NCBI RefSeq assembly: GCF_024139115.2
Contig: NC_085141.1
Location: 218,277,783 to 218,341,782, forward strand
Origin: Armigeres subalbatus
Lineage: Eukaryota > Arthropoda > Insecta > Diptera > Culicidae
Length of the DNA: 64,000 nucleotides
Reading direction: 5' to 3'
Below, piece by piece: positions 1 through 9,399 of this stretch (position 1 is the first letter of the stretch; every line of letters starts with the position of its first letter). The notes below the pieces were generated by a model, which saw only the letters and a program-made list of their open reading frames with translations, made no database searches and was not told where the DNA came from. The position numbers and the translations under genes were made by a program.

Positions 1-142
1 AGTGTTCGCATCACTAAGAAATGGATGCAATTGCAATCCACCTCCGTCTGCAGTCATACTATTCAACTCGGAGCAATTCTCCAAAGTAATTTATTTCAAT
101 GACTTTCATTTTCTGACTATTTTTCCTTGGACACACGCTTAG

Positions 143-1121
143 ATCGACTGGTATCTTGGCATAGTGGTTTTCTGCTTCGCATCATCGCAAATATTCTACA
201 TGTGCTTTCTTGGAACGTACTACGAAACTAAGGTAGGTCAACTTCCCCATTAGAATGTAACAAATATTAAACATATTCGGTTTACTCATTTGATAATGCA
301 TTGAGACACAATGCGAATTAGTATTCAACTCTTCCGTTATCGTCATAATAATGAAAATAACATTTAGAATCCTGAAAGACAATTACTCAAAAAACTTATG
401 ATTATGAAAATCTGAAATGAGTTTAGGAACATTAAAATTTTCTCCGATATGGGCGGATATTTATCCATATGTAAACAATCTAATCTTGTTATCATGTTGT
501 CAGATTTCGGACAAAACTTTCAAAATTTTTCTTAACGCTCAAGAGACCAAAACAGAAAGTAATCAAGGAACCAGTTCAAACAGCATGAATTGCATATTAG
601 AGGCAAACTATTTAGAAAAGTGGATGTATAGACAAAAAAGGGTCACATTATAATTATCTTTTAACTAAAACGATTGTAATAAGATCCTTTTAGGCTCCAG
701 TGTTGATCACATATGGGGGATTTTTAGTTTGCATACATTTTAAATCAACTCTTAATGCTGTTTCAATTTATTTGATAAAAAAACTCGAATTTTCTACTTA
801 CAAATTTTATAGAGTTTTAGGAGTCATCCAGCATTTTTTCCCTTTTTCCAGAGCGAATTCCTCATAATGAAAATTGGTTCATTCGATTGGTACAAGTTAT
901 CGGTGAGAAATCAGAAATCTGTTAAATTTCTACTCACTGGAACCCAGTCACCGATTTTGTTGACTGCTATTTTGGAGAATTTAAATGTTGCTGCTTATTT
1001 GAAGGTAATTTTAAAATTCACACATTTCTTATATTTTTTATCATTGTGATGTGGTTTACCATTTCAGATACATAAAACGGTCTATTCTGGATTAATGTTA
1101 CTTCTGCGTGTTAAAGAGTAG
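143..1121 (+). CDS. Odorant receptor, C-terminal exons (partial gene, OR1)
   Basis: Last three exons of an insect odorant receptor, a seven-transmembrane ligand-gated cation channel subunit that works with Orco in olfactory neuron dendrites (family knowledge). Seen: exon 143-232 (30 codons, begins IDWYLGIVVFCFASSQ, the TM6 region) ends at an AAG|GTAGGT donor. Exon 852-1004 (51 codons) begins SEFLIMKIGSFDWYKLS and contains the conserved WYKLS-R-N-K pattern. Exon 1068-1121 encodes IHKTVYSGLMLLLRVKE and a TAG stop, followed at once by AATAAA at 1122-1127. All three exon lengths and phases match the receptor at 49079-50573 exactly. Bases 1-142 read as intron; the 5' exons lie left of the window. 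No stop or frameshift is seen, so it may be functional. Identification is strong; which receptor it is cannot be said. Confidence 0.88.
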
Positions 1122-1526
1122 AATAAAGCGCATTCTAGTTTGATTTAAAATAGCACTCTCTATTGGCAAAGGGTGACTGTACCGGTTTTGGCCATGGCTC
1201 CTAATTTGGTCAAATTTGCGGAAAATTCCGAAAACAAAGAAAGCTTTCAAAGTTTTTTTAGCTTTACTAAGAGATATATCTCTCAGGCGTACAAGATGAA
1301 AAGCTGTTGAAACTATTGGATTATGTTGGAAAAGGTGTATTTTTCAGGGACGGTCGAATTAGCACTAAACTTGCTTAAACTGGTGTGTTTACCCTATCAC
1401 AATTGCATTTAACCGATCTTTTTGGAAGCCATTATAAACATAAGAAAAATAATAAATTTAAAAACCTAAAATTACATAAAATATAAAAAAAAATCTGATA
1501 AAGTGCTCAAGGGCAAATCACTTCAA

Positions 1527-1919
1527 ATGTGTCTTAATTATACACCCAAAACATTTTTAATAACATTCAGTGCATTAAGCTTTTTGTATCAAATCTCGCT
1601 TGCAAACCGATCAGAGAATGTCATTCTTGTTATACCAGCTCATTGCATTAAGTCGGTTTATTTGGTTTCGACCAATACATCCAAACGACTCTCGTTGGCT
1701 CCTCATGGAACAAGTATATGCAATATAAGTTTTACCCACACAATCTTCACGATTCCATTTAGCTTAATGATGGAAAGGGATACAAATTTACATGGTACCA
1801 ATTTCATTTGTATGACGCTGGGTGGTGCGGATAGAATCGATTTGGTTGTCAAACTGAAGCCAAAATTTTCTATTTTGCCGGAGCCAAACATTGAAGATTG
1901 TGGTTATGTTCGTTTCTGA
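1527..1919 (+). CDS. Short secreted-type ORF with a transposon-derived C terminus
   Basis: Open frame of 130 codons from an ATG at 1527. The N terminus has a signal-peptide-like hydrophobic stretch (TFLITFSALSFLYQISLA, about residues 9-26), followed by NRS, NTS and NIS N-glycosylation sequons and several cysteines. I do not recognise the family. The last 34 codons, from about LGGADRID to the TGA at 1917-1919, lie inside the inverted-repeat element 1818-2295. Reading from the left TSD straight to sequence after the right TSD, the frame would instead end a few codons later with extra cysteines (MTDCYPC, then a stop near 2325). So either the insertion gave the gene a new end and 3' UTR, or it killed it. 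The frame could also be fortuitous; no homologue is present in the window. Confidence 0.35.
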   Translation: MCLNYTPKTFLITFSALSFLYQISLANRSENVILVIPAHCIKSVYLVSTNTSKRLSLAPHGTSICNISFTHTIFTIPFSLMMERDTNLHGTNFICMTLGGADRIDLVVKLKPKFSILPEPNIEDCGYVRF

Positions 1920-2295
1920 TCTAATATTGAGAAGTATTGTTATTATTTTGGGAAAAATAAAAATAAACTTTGTTTGAGTTTTGTATTCTTTGTAACAAAT
2001 ATTCTCACATTATATTTCGAGTGGAAAATTAGTGGGAATGCAACTAAAAAGCACTCGTTACGAAATTTCACGAGATTCAGCAGCTGATTGGAGCATGAAT
2101 GTATGTAAACAATCGTAAAGTCATGTAGAGTCTAGCGCATTTGTGCGCCCTCATGCAGCGTGGAAAGAGAAATTCGAAGAGCGGGAAATATTTGACAGCC
2201 AAGTAACTGCAAAATAATTTTGTTTATGGGAGTGATTTCAAAATATCACTCTGCTCGCTTGAGCGCAGAAAAGCGGCTCTATCCGCAGCACCCAG
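1818..2295. mobile_element. Inverted-repeat element, copy 1 (8-bp TSD)
   Basis: A 478-bp element bounded by 18-bp terminal inverted repeats: left CTGGGTGGTGCGGATAGA, right the reverse complement of CTGGGTGCTGCGGATAGA (one mismatch). It is flanked by a perfect 8-bp target duplication GTATGACG at 1810-1817 and 2296-2303. It has no transposase frame, so it is non-autonomous. A second copy in inverted orientation lies at 48051-48516 with its own, different 8-bp TSD, which confirms the boundaries. An 8-bp TSD fits hAT- or P-like transposases, but the ends match no family I can name. It interrupts the ORF starting at 1527. Confidence 0.88.
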
Positions 2296-2415
2296 GTATG
2301 ACGGATTGCTATCCCTGTCACCCTTCTTCTTGAGTTTGATTGGTAATTATCACATCCACTTAACAAACAACGTGGATTATGATAGTCTTTGGTCACTGCT
2401 TATCTTACCTGGCAT

Positions 2416-2560
2416 CAGGGCCGGATTTATGGGGGGGGGCCGGGGGGGCCGTGGCCCCGGGCCCCACAAATCTTATGTACTATAACCAACCTTTTTTGTA
2501 CATTTTGGGGCCCCCACATACCGTCGGCCCCGGGGCCCCTTTCGGCTAAATCCGGTCCTG
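2416..2560. mobile_element. hAT-type MITE, G/C-homopolymer rich
   Basis: A 145-bp element with 14-bp terminal inverted repeats (CAGGGCCGGATTTA at the left, complement of TAAATCCGGTCCTG at the right, one mismatch) and a perfect 8-bp target duplication CCTGGCAT at 2408-2415 and 2561-2568. The CAGGG start and 8-bp TSD are hAT hallmarks. Runs of G and C just inside both ends can fold onto each other. No coding capacity. The hAT-like end near 62092 has similar G/C runs. Confidence 0.9.
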
Positions 2561-2568
2561 CCTGGCAT

Positions 2569-3184
2569 ATAAATCAGATGATTAGGGCGTCAGTCGAGAA
2601 ACGCTAAGCGTGGAGAGTCCGGGTTCAGTACTCGTCTTTGGCCAATTTTTTTTGTAGGGTAGCTAAGGTCGAAATATACAGCATTTCATTCCTCGATGTG
2701 AGTTTAAAAATAGATTCAATGTAGACAACAAACACAAACAGTTCTTATTTTCTCGTGACCGGGGACCTAATCCAAGGGCCTGCTGATTGCTTAATACAAT
2801 CTGAGCATTTGTCGCAAATTATGGCAAATTGTACGTGGAACTAATGCAAGATTAAAATAAAATCATGCACTCTCTGGTTGGGTGTAGAATCAAAAATGTT
2901 GGAAAATAAGAATTAAGTAGGCCCCCATAGAGCATTCGTGCAAGACATTGATTAAATCCACTTGATGCTTAAACTGCCGTGACGAATCTTGACAATTTAA
3001 AGCAGCAAGTTCTTGGTCAATTTTCAACTAAAATGCTAGTGGTTTCAATTGTGACCAAGGAGCATTGTGGTTCCAGAAGGTAGACGAGTAAATGCTAGCA
3101 ACCGGGATAAACACGACCATTCGTGTCGCTGTCTCAAACTGGTATCTGACGAAATATGAGTGTCGGGAGTCGAGCAGTCGGCAG
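2569..3184. other. Intergenic sequence, no gene recognised
   Basis: No supported coding frame. A stretch near 2580-2645 has a weak B-box-like GGGTTCAGTACTC, so a decayed tRNA-derived SINE is possible but unproven. A short GTAGTAGTAG run at about 3183 leads into the LINE debris that follows. Confidence 0.4.
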
Positions 3185-4030
3185 TAGTAGTAGTTTTATT
3201 TGCGATGCTTTAAAAGCTAAGCATCATTCGCCACATTCAAATCAATATAAATATTACATTCCATAACATTTTTTTAAATTTGCTTAATTAATTATATCTC
3301 TCTTCATTTCCAATTCCTAAAAATTCTCAAAAATCAAATCTCTATCGTGTTGGTATTTGTGGCAATCCATCAGCACATGTCGAACCGTCGTCCCCGCAGC
3401 ATTGTGGCCTTTCATCTTTGTTCAGTATATAGCTATGGGTCAGCTTCGTATGTCCTATCCGAATCCTGGTGATTGCTACTTGTTCCGAAGTGTTGTTTAC
3501 ATCCTTCCAAGGCATTGTAGTTGCTTTAAAGCTGCGGGTGAATTTTTCACATTTCCGCCATTCCGCTTGGCGCAGTTGAGATTTGGAAAATGTTACAAAG
3601 TCCCTCGCCGGTACAGGTACGTCGGTACATTCTTTCATTCGTCCGTTGCTAGCTAGAGCATCAGCTTACTCATTCATTGCTCGCTACATCGGAATTGCCG
3701 CTGGAGGTGAAATTCGAAGCCACCGTAAAACCGCTCTAAGCTCGGACTTCACAGCTACACTATCCACGTGCGGAAACGAAGGCTGACACAAGAAAGAGAG
3801 GGATTTTCGCATTCAAGACTCCACGGGATTGCGTCCGCGAGTATTTCGATCTCCGCGTGGCAGCCACCTTCAGCAATTTCTCCGGTTGTGGCATCTAGTG
3901 AAGCGTATCTGGCCCTGTTATTAGCTTTCGAGAGGCACAATGCCACCAAGTGATCCGACTTTCTACCCGTGCTTACATTCGGCGACGAGCTGTATTCTGA
4001 CGACGGGTTCAACCAAGCCATTCAAACATC
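3185..4030 (-). pseudogene. I-clade LINE ORF2 3' fragment (RNase H tail and C terminus)
   Basis: Read on the minus strand, 3638-3342 encodes the C-terminal region typical of I-clade LINEs: a W-rich segment, then ITRIRIGHTKLTHSYIL followed by PQC, the start of the C-terminal zinc motif. Just upstream (about 3760-3640) is a degenerate RNase H signature resembling GNE-AD-LA, broken by stops. The part between about 3800 and 4030 is in other frames and only weakly assignable. The 3' side (3341-3185) is AT-rich and probably 3' UTR. The copy is dead. It may belong to the same original insertion as the minus-strand RT and EN pieces at 5345-6075, 12398-12625 and 15757-15990. Confidence 0.65.
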
Positions 4031-4997
4031 AAACTGCCGGCCAACTCGTGGCTGATGGACCAACAGGGCATGTTTTCCTTAACGACGCCGACTCTGGCCG
4101 CCCACCGGCCGACATGGAGCGCCACTCCGAAGCTCACCCGAGTCCGACACTCCAAAAACGAATCCCTCAGATATCCGTAAACCCCGTTTCATCCGAAGAC
4201 CCATCCCGGCTGTGTTCGCCGGTAACTGCCCAGCTCCGGACGACAGGTTTTATATTCAACCCGGAGAGATAAACTGGCCGGATCCGCAAAACGAACCCCC
4301 CCCAGGCGGCAAAGGTACCCACCGCCATCCAACATCTCGCACGGAGAGTTATAATTACGAAGGTATGACCAACAACAAACGGCCGCAACGGAACTAACAA
4401 CAAACTAACCACTAAATCAAAACAAAAAGAAAAACATTCAGTTAAATAAATAAGTGAAATGTATCTCGATCTTTAATTAATTTCTCGCTTTCCTCAGCAT
4501 GCAATTGTGTCGATTTTGAAGTTTTGTCCACTCCTCATCTTCTTCCTAGTCGTTGTGTCCCTCAAGCAGGCCTTTAGCCGGCCCTGAGAATTAAGACCCT
4601 TAGTGAGCTAGTTTGGGGACGTGTGGACGTCCACTGCCTAGACGTGTGGACGTCACCGACAGTTACAACCTTCAACTTGAGTATTCTAACAGTAATCTGC
4701 TAGAATTGGAAATGAGCTTGAGTTGCGTGCTCTTGCCTACGCAATGCGGTCGGGTCTGAGCTTGACGACCGACTGGCAAATAGCTTACACAACCTCACTT
4801 GATCAGTACCGTTGCTGATGAAGAATGTGTATAGCCGCCAGACATTCTAAATACTCACGCTCCTCTAATGTGAACGTGTACAATACACATGTGGAAGTAT
4901 TGGCTTGAGATATGAATTGCGAGTGATTTGACTATGCGTCCAATTTGGCAATCTCGAGCTCGTTCAGTAGCCGCTAGGTTGCGAAGCCCGACGGAGG
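4031..4997. other. Intergenic, no gene recognised
   Basis: Moderately GC-rich to about 4320, then mixed. Several open frames on both strands have no recognisable motif. A local duplication of GACGTGTGGACGTC occurs near 4618-4665. Possibly older transposon sequence, but I cannot assign it. Confidence 0.4.
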
Positions 4998-5230
4998 TCC
5001 TTCGTAGCTTAGTTGGTTAAAGCACCAGTCTAGCGTACTGTGTAGGGTCATGGGGTCGAGTCCCATCGAAGGGAAAGTGGTTACCTCCAAAACATTTTCC
5101 AAATCAATATCTTCCACATAACGTACATATTCACATATGAGTTTTCATAACATTGTAAATTAACGTCCAAGTCGGGTGGTTTAATCCCCGGAAATAGGCA
5201 ATTACCTTTGATTGAACCGTAATTGAGTAT
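4998..5230 (+). mobile_element. tRNA-like head of a probable SINE
   Basis: Positions 4998-5073 fold as a tRNA cloverleaf. A 7-bp acceptor stem pairs TCCTTCG with CGAAGGG. There is a D-arm with GCTT/AAGC, an anticodon arm CAGT-CTAGCGT-ACTG with AGC in the anticodon position (alanine-like), and a T-arm ATGGG-GTCGAGT-CCCAT. The anticodon stem is only 4 bp and the T-loop departs from TTCGANT, so a functional tRNA gene is unlikely. The tail to about 5230 is unrelated AT-rich sequence, as in tRNA-derived SINEs. The 3' boundary is a guess. Confidence 0.5.
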
Positions 5231-5344
5231 TTGAACTAAAAACCCGAAAAACCAGTGCCGCGCCGTCGGCTTAGAACGCTTAATACATCGTAAAAAGGAA
5301 GTCCATTACATCAGTCAGTCGATTCAACCATTATTCTGCTGCTC

Positions 5345-6075
5345 TTTTAACCATTGGACAAACGCAACTTTCTTCAACATTTTGAAAATCGTTTCCCGGT
5401 TACCGCCACCATACCTCTTACTAATTTCTTTTAGAAGTTGCAGTCGGATTTGACATTCTTTGACAAGCTCATATGTGTGTTTCGAAAAAGTCAGCTTCTA
5501 GTCAAGGTGCACCCCGAGAGCTTTGGCACTCCTTACCTTCTTGACAGCACCATCAGCTGTAACGAGATCAGACAATTTTTTGTGTCTTCTACCTTGGCAT
5601 ATATGGAGAAAATTCGATTTTGCAGTGGAAAAGTGTAGTCCGTGCTTCTCAGTCCAAGCAACCACTCCGCTGAGCGCAGCCTGAGCTTCCGATCTGGCTT
5701 TTTTGGGGAATTTGCTAAACGCGATGAGTATCAAATCGTCAGCATAATTCGACGTATTGCATTGATCGCAATGTTGAACAATGTAGGCGCGATAACGGAC
5801 ACTTGTGGAATTCCATTTTCAAGCAATCGGCTATTATAAAAGCTTCATCGACGAACACTCAGAAGTTTCTTTCTTCGAGAAAATTGCTCACGTACCTTTG
5901 CATTCTGCTACCAAGTTGCCATTCGCTAACGGTGGTGATAATTGGATGTCTCCATGTTCGATCGAAAGCCTTTGACAAATCAAGCAGAACAACTTCCGCG
6001 TGTATACCGTTGTTGAGTGAGCCCTCCACTATGGTTTCAAGATGCGCAAGGTGACGGTCAACTTGTAGCACGCAA
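5345..6075 (-). pseudogene. I-clade LINE reverse transcriptase fragment
   Basis: On the minus strand, 6071-5859 encodes the RT core: LQVDRHLAHLET, motif A as LLDLSKAFDRTWRHPII, then SNFLEERNF. After frameshifts come a motif B-like NGIPQ remnant, motif C as YADDLILIAF (shifted relative to the upstream frame) and the thumb region KHGLHFSTAKSNFLHIC with KALGVHLD (5734-5498). Downstream traces run to about 5345. These are I/Jockey-group signatures with an I-like layout. At least three frame breaks show it is dead. The higher-coordinate edge abuts sequence that was later hit by the R1-clade element at 6150. Confidence 0.8.
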
Positions 6076-6379
6076 ATGCGGCAAAAGGTTTTTCCCCTTT
6101 TCCCGTTCCGTTCCCGACTCCAAAAACAGACGGCTTAAGCGCCACCTCTTTTTTTATTTTTACAAGGGAGAATGCATTTACACACTAACCCAGTACACGT
6201 GCATTGTAGTTGCCAAACTACCACACGGAAGTGTACTGGAGTGTCGGACTCGACCATACCGGTAATACCGACTAAACTCCCTTGGGCTCCACCATCGTTT
6301 TCCCCAAGAACTACCTCCCAGTACTACTTCTGGGGGATGGCAGTACTAAACGTACTCGCTCATTCTCGCTCACACAGGC

Positions 6380-6910
6380 ACCCGTCCCATGCGAGACTGA
6401 CTTGGGTGCTCGCTCTATCGCACCCCCAAACACACCCTACATACTCTGTTGCACCTCTGTCATGCCGTGTGGGTCTAACTTGTGTGCCCACCCTTCTCAT
6501 GCCATGTGGGTCTAACTTGTATGCCCACCCAAACCCTTGATTCATGCTCATACACTCTATGCTTGCACACACGCTAACGCTCCTATGGGTCTGACTTGTG
6601 TGCCCACCCTTCTCATGCCGTGCGGGTCTAACTTTTGTGCCCACCCTTCTCATGCCATGTGAGACTAATTTGTATGCCCACCTTTATCGTACCATGTGAG
6701 ACTGCTCACCTCTTTCATTCAGTTCGCGCTGACACATACTACTCGAGTCATTCGACCTAACACTCCCTCTGGCATCCCTTGTGGGACGTTTCGCTTAGGT
6801 TCCCACTTCTGACATACCATGTGAGTCTGACTCACCTCGTTCATGCCATATGAGACTAGCTCAACTCGACTCAACTCATTCCTTTCGTACCATGTGAGAC
6901 TGACTTGGAT
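6380..6910. repeat. 37-bp degenerate tandem repeat in LINE 3' UTR
   Basis: Variants of CTCATGCCATGTGGGTCTAA followed by CTTGTGTGCCCACC recur with a 37-bp step (for example 6461, 6498; 6614, 6651, 6688), then as looser ACCATGTGAGACTGACT variants to about 6910. They lie inside the 3' UTR of the R1-clade element. Open frames across this block on both strands are by-products of the repeat. Confidence 0.75.
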
Positions 6911-7141
6911 GCTCAAAACACACTCCTCTGCCACGCCGCGGGGTATCGGTAGTCGTAGGAACCAACATTCCTGCGCTACTCCCAGCGCGGCGTGTGCAGT
7001 CCATACATACACCTATTCATTCACACTTCTGTCATGCTTCGAGGTGACGATTTCGGTTGCCACCCGCTGCCCCATTACCTCTGCATGGGCAGACCATTCA
7101 CACACTTCTTCGCGTTCGGCACTTTCGCTCTAACTAACCAA

Positions 7142-8831
7142 TCACAAGTTAGTCATGCTTGTCGATTGTTGCTCGGCGCGCCAGATTCTCTGCAAGCTGC
7201 AGGCAATCTGAGTGGTTGCAGTCGAGACTGCGTTCCACTTCTCCACCGCTTGACACATCCTTTGGATAAGATTATCCGGAGTTGTGTCCCGGCCGCAAAC
7301 GTCTAGCATTGCTCTTCTTTCGACGTCGAAACGAGGACATACGAACAGTATGTGCTCTGCAGTTTCGTCAACACCTGGGCAGTCAGGGCAGACGGGGACC
7401 TCCGCGTGCCCAAACCTGTGGTGGTACTGTCGGAAACAGCCATGGCCTGACAGTAATTGTGTCAGATGGAAGTGAACCTCCCCATGGGGTCTCCCCACCC
7501 AGCTTGATATGTTAGGAATCAGCCGGTGGGTCCACCTACCTTTCGAGGAGTTATCCCACTCGCGCTGCCATCTGCCAACCGAAGTCACCCTGGTACGCTC
7601 GCGGGCTCCTCTGGTGCCACGTAGGTCAAAACACTCCTCGTTTTCCCGGATGACCAGCCCGACTGGCATCATACTCGCTATCACGCAGGATGCGTCGCGC
7701 GATACCGTGCGGTAGGCCGATATCACCCTGAGACACATCAAGCGGTAGGTGCTCTCCAGTTTCTGCAGGTAACTGGTTACCCCCAGTGCTTTTGCCCAGG
7801 ACCGGCCGCCGTACCTAAGAATAGATGCGGCAACGCCTGCCAGTAGCCTACGTCTACTGGCGCACACCTTGGAGCTGTTGGACATCATCCTCGATAATGC
7901 CGCCACAGCAGTCGAAGCTTTCTTGCACGCATATTCGACATGGCTACCGAAGGTAAGCTTGTCGTCTATGATGACCCCAAGAATCTTCAGACTCCGCTTT
8001 GAAGTGATCGCGACGTCTCCCACGTGTACAACTGCATGTTGTGCCGACTGACGGTTGCTGACGATAACTACCTCCGTCTTATGTTGCGCGAGATCAAGGC
8101 CTCTCGCACTCATCCAGTCCGCCACAGTGCTGATCGCGTGTTCTGCGGTTAGCTCTACTTCGGAATTGACTCCCCGTAGACCTCTAGGGTTACATCGTCA
8201 GCAAAGCCGACGATCTTCACACCAGGAGGAACTTTAGCTTCAGAACCCCGTCATACATCAGGTTCCATAGTACTGGGCCCAGGATTGACCCTTGCGGGAC
8301 TCCTGCGGTAATAGGAATACTTTTCTGACCGGCATCGGTCTCGTATAGCAGCACACGGTTCTGGAAGTAGCTTTCCAAGATCCGGTACAGTCCCACCGGC
8401 AGGCTAAGCCGGTGTAACGAGAGCGCGATGGCATCCCAGCTTGCGCTGTTGAATACGTTCTTCACGTCCAGTGTCACCAACGCACAGTATCGAATTCCTC
8501 GCCTTTTCCGTTGGATCGCTACCTCTGCAGTCTTGAGGACTGAATTGATGGCGTCCACCGTGGACTTACCCTTCCGAAAACCAAACTGGTTACTCGACAG
8601 GCCATCCGTACCCTCTGCGTACGGGGTGAGCCTGTTGAGGATGATCCTCTCGAGCAGTTTACCCGTCGTGTCGATCAGGCAAATTGGTCTGTACGCCGAT
8701 GGGTCACCCGGAGGCTTCCGGCCTTCGGCAGCAGTACCAACTTCTGCATTTTCCATCTCTCAGGGAAGCAACACTCATCCAGGCATCTCTGCATAGCTAG
8801 CCTGAACATGTTCGGGTTCGCTATGATAGCA
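7142..8831 (-). pseudogene. R1-clade ORF2: reverse transcriptase and C-terminal domain
   Basis: Encodes target-primed reverse transcription machinery, now broken. Minus strand 8756-8217 carries RT motifs: SAYRPICLIDTTGKLLERI, FGFRKGKSTVDAI, motif A TLDVKNVFNSASWDAI and motif B AGVPQGSILGPVLWNLMYDG. Motif C (GFADDV) sits near 8195 in another frame, and the remainder continues as a 327-residue frame (8125-7142) with RGLDLAQHKTEVVIV, the thumb, and a C-terminal zinc motif CPDCPGVDETAEHILFVC. At least three frameshifts occur: near 8745, near 8215 and near 8130. The endonuclease and ORF1 are absent through 5' truncation at 9387, and the leading RT piece (about 9387-9277) is separated by the MITE. 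Confidence 0.88.
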
Positions 8832-8839
8832 GCCTTGAG

Positions 8840-9268
8840 CAGAGCATAAAATATTCATCTTCATGAAGCAATTTCAGTCCGAATTTTGACAAACATCGCA
8901 TGACTATTCAAAACATAGAATGACATAGTCAGACGACTATTCCACCAATTCATTCATTCGGCTGTCACTGAATGTGCTTACAATGTGCAGGAAAAACATA
9001 ATTAGCATTGTTTATATTGATGTTTACCGTTAAAAGTGCCTCGTGGATGAAAATCGGATTCAGTTCTATGTGATAAACTACTTTACTCATTTAAAACTTG
9101 TTCAGATTTCAGATAATTTATCAATTTGTAGAACGTACATAAATATTCAATGACTAATATTCAATCGAATATTGACAGTCCAGAGCCGACTATGAATGTG
9201 TCTGGAAGTGAGCTGACAAGTGAAGAGAGATGGACGTCACCAAAAATTTTCGATTATTTTACACTCTG
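8840..9268. mobile_element. hAT-type MITE inside the R1-clade element
   Basis: A 429-bp insertion with imperfect terminal inverted repeats (left CAGAGCATAAAATATTC, right complement of CAGAGTGTAAAATAATC) and a perfect 8-bp TSD GCCTTGAG at 8832-8839 and 9269-9276. Removing it and one TSD joins the R1 reading frame (NSALKA to KAAIIANPN). It has no coding capacity. Confidence 0.88.
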
Positions 9269-9399
9269 GCCTTGAGTGCACTGTTTGGAACTCCATCGGG
9301 GCCTGGAGCTTTGTTCATCGCAAGAGTGTTAGCCACTGCGAGTAACTCTTCGTTCGTCACCGGAGCCACCATTTCGGCCACACTCCCAGCGCCACCTCT

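Larger units (their letters stand above)
6150..9387 (-). mobile_element. R1-clade LINE, 5'-truncated, with 12-bp TSD
   Basis: Minus-strand non-LTR retrotransposon whose poly(A) appears as a T-rich run at 6150-6165 and whose truncated 5' end is at 9387. A perfect 12-bp target duplication AGCGCCACCTCT flanks it (6138-6149 and 9388-9399). It starts in ORF2 just before the RT (VAPVTNEELLAVANTLAMNK on the minus strand near 9380-9290), continues through the RT to the C-terminal zinc motif, and ends with a roughly 1-kb 3' UTR holding 37-bp tandem repeats. A hAT-type MITE (8840-9268) has inserted into it. Protein style matches R1-clade elements of mosquitoes (RT/Waldo-like). Confidence 0.88.

Noticed and set aside
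4998..5073. Functional tRNA-Ala gene
   Set aside because: Anticodon stem only 4 bp, T-loop off consensus, and a SINE-like tail; kept only as a tRNA-derived SINE head.
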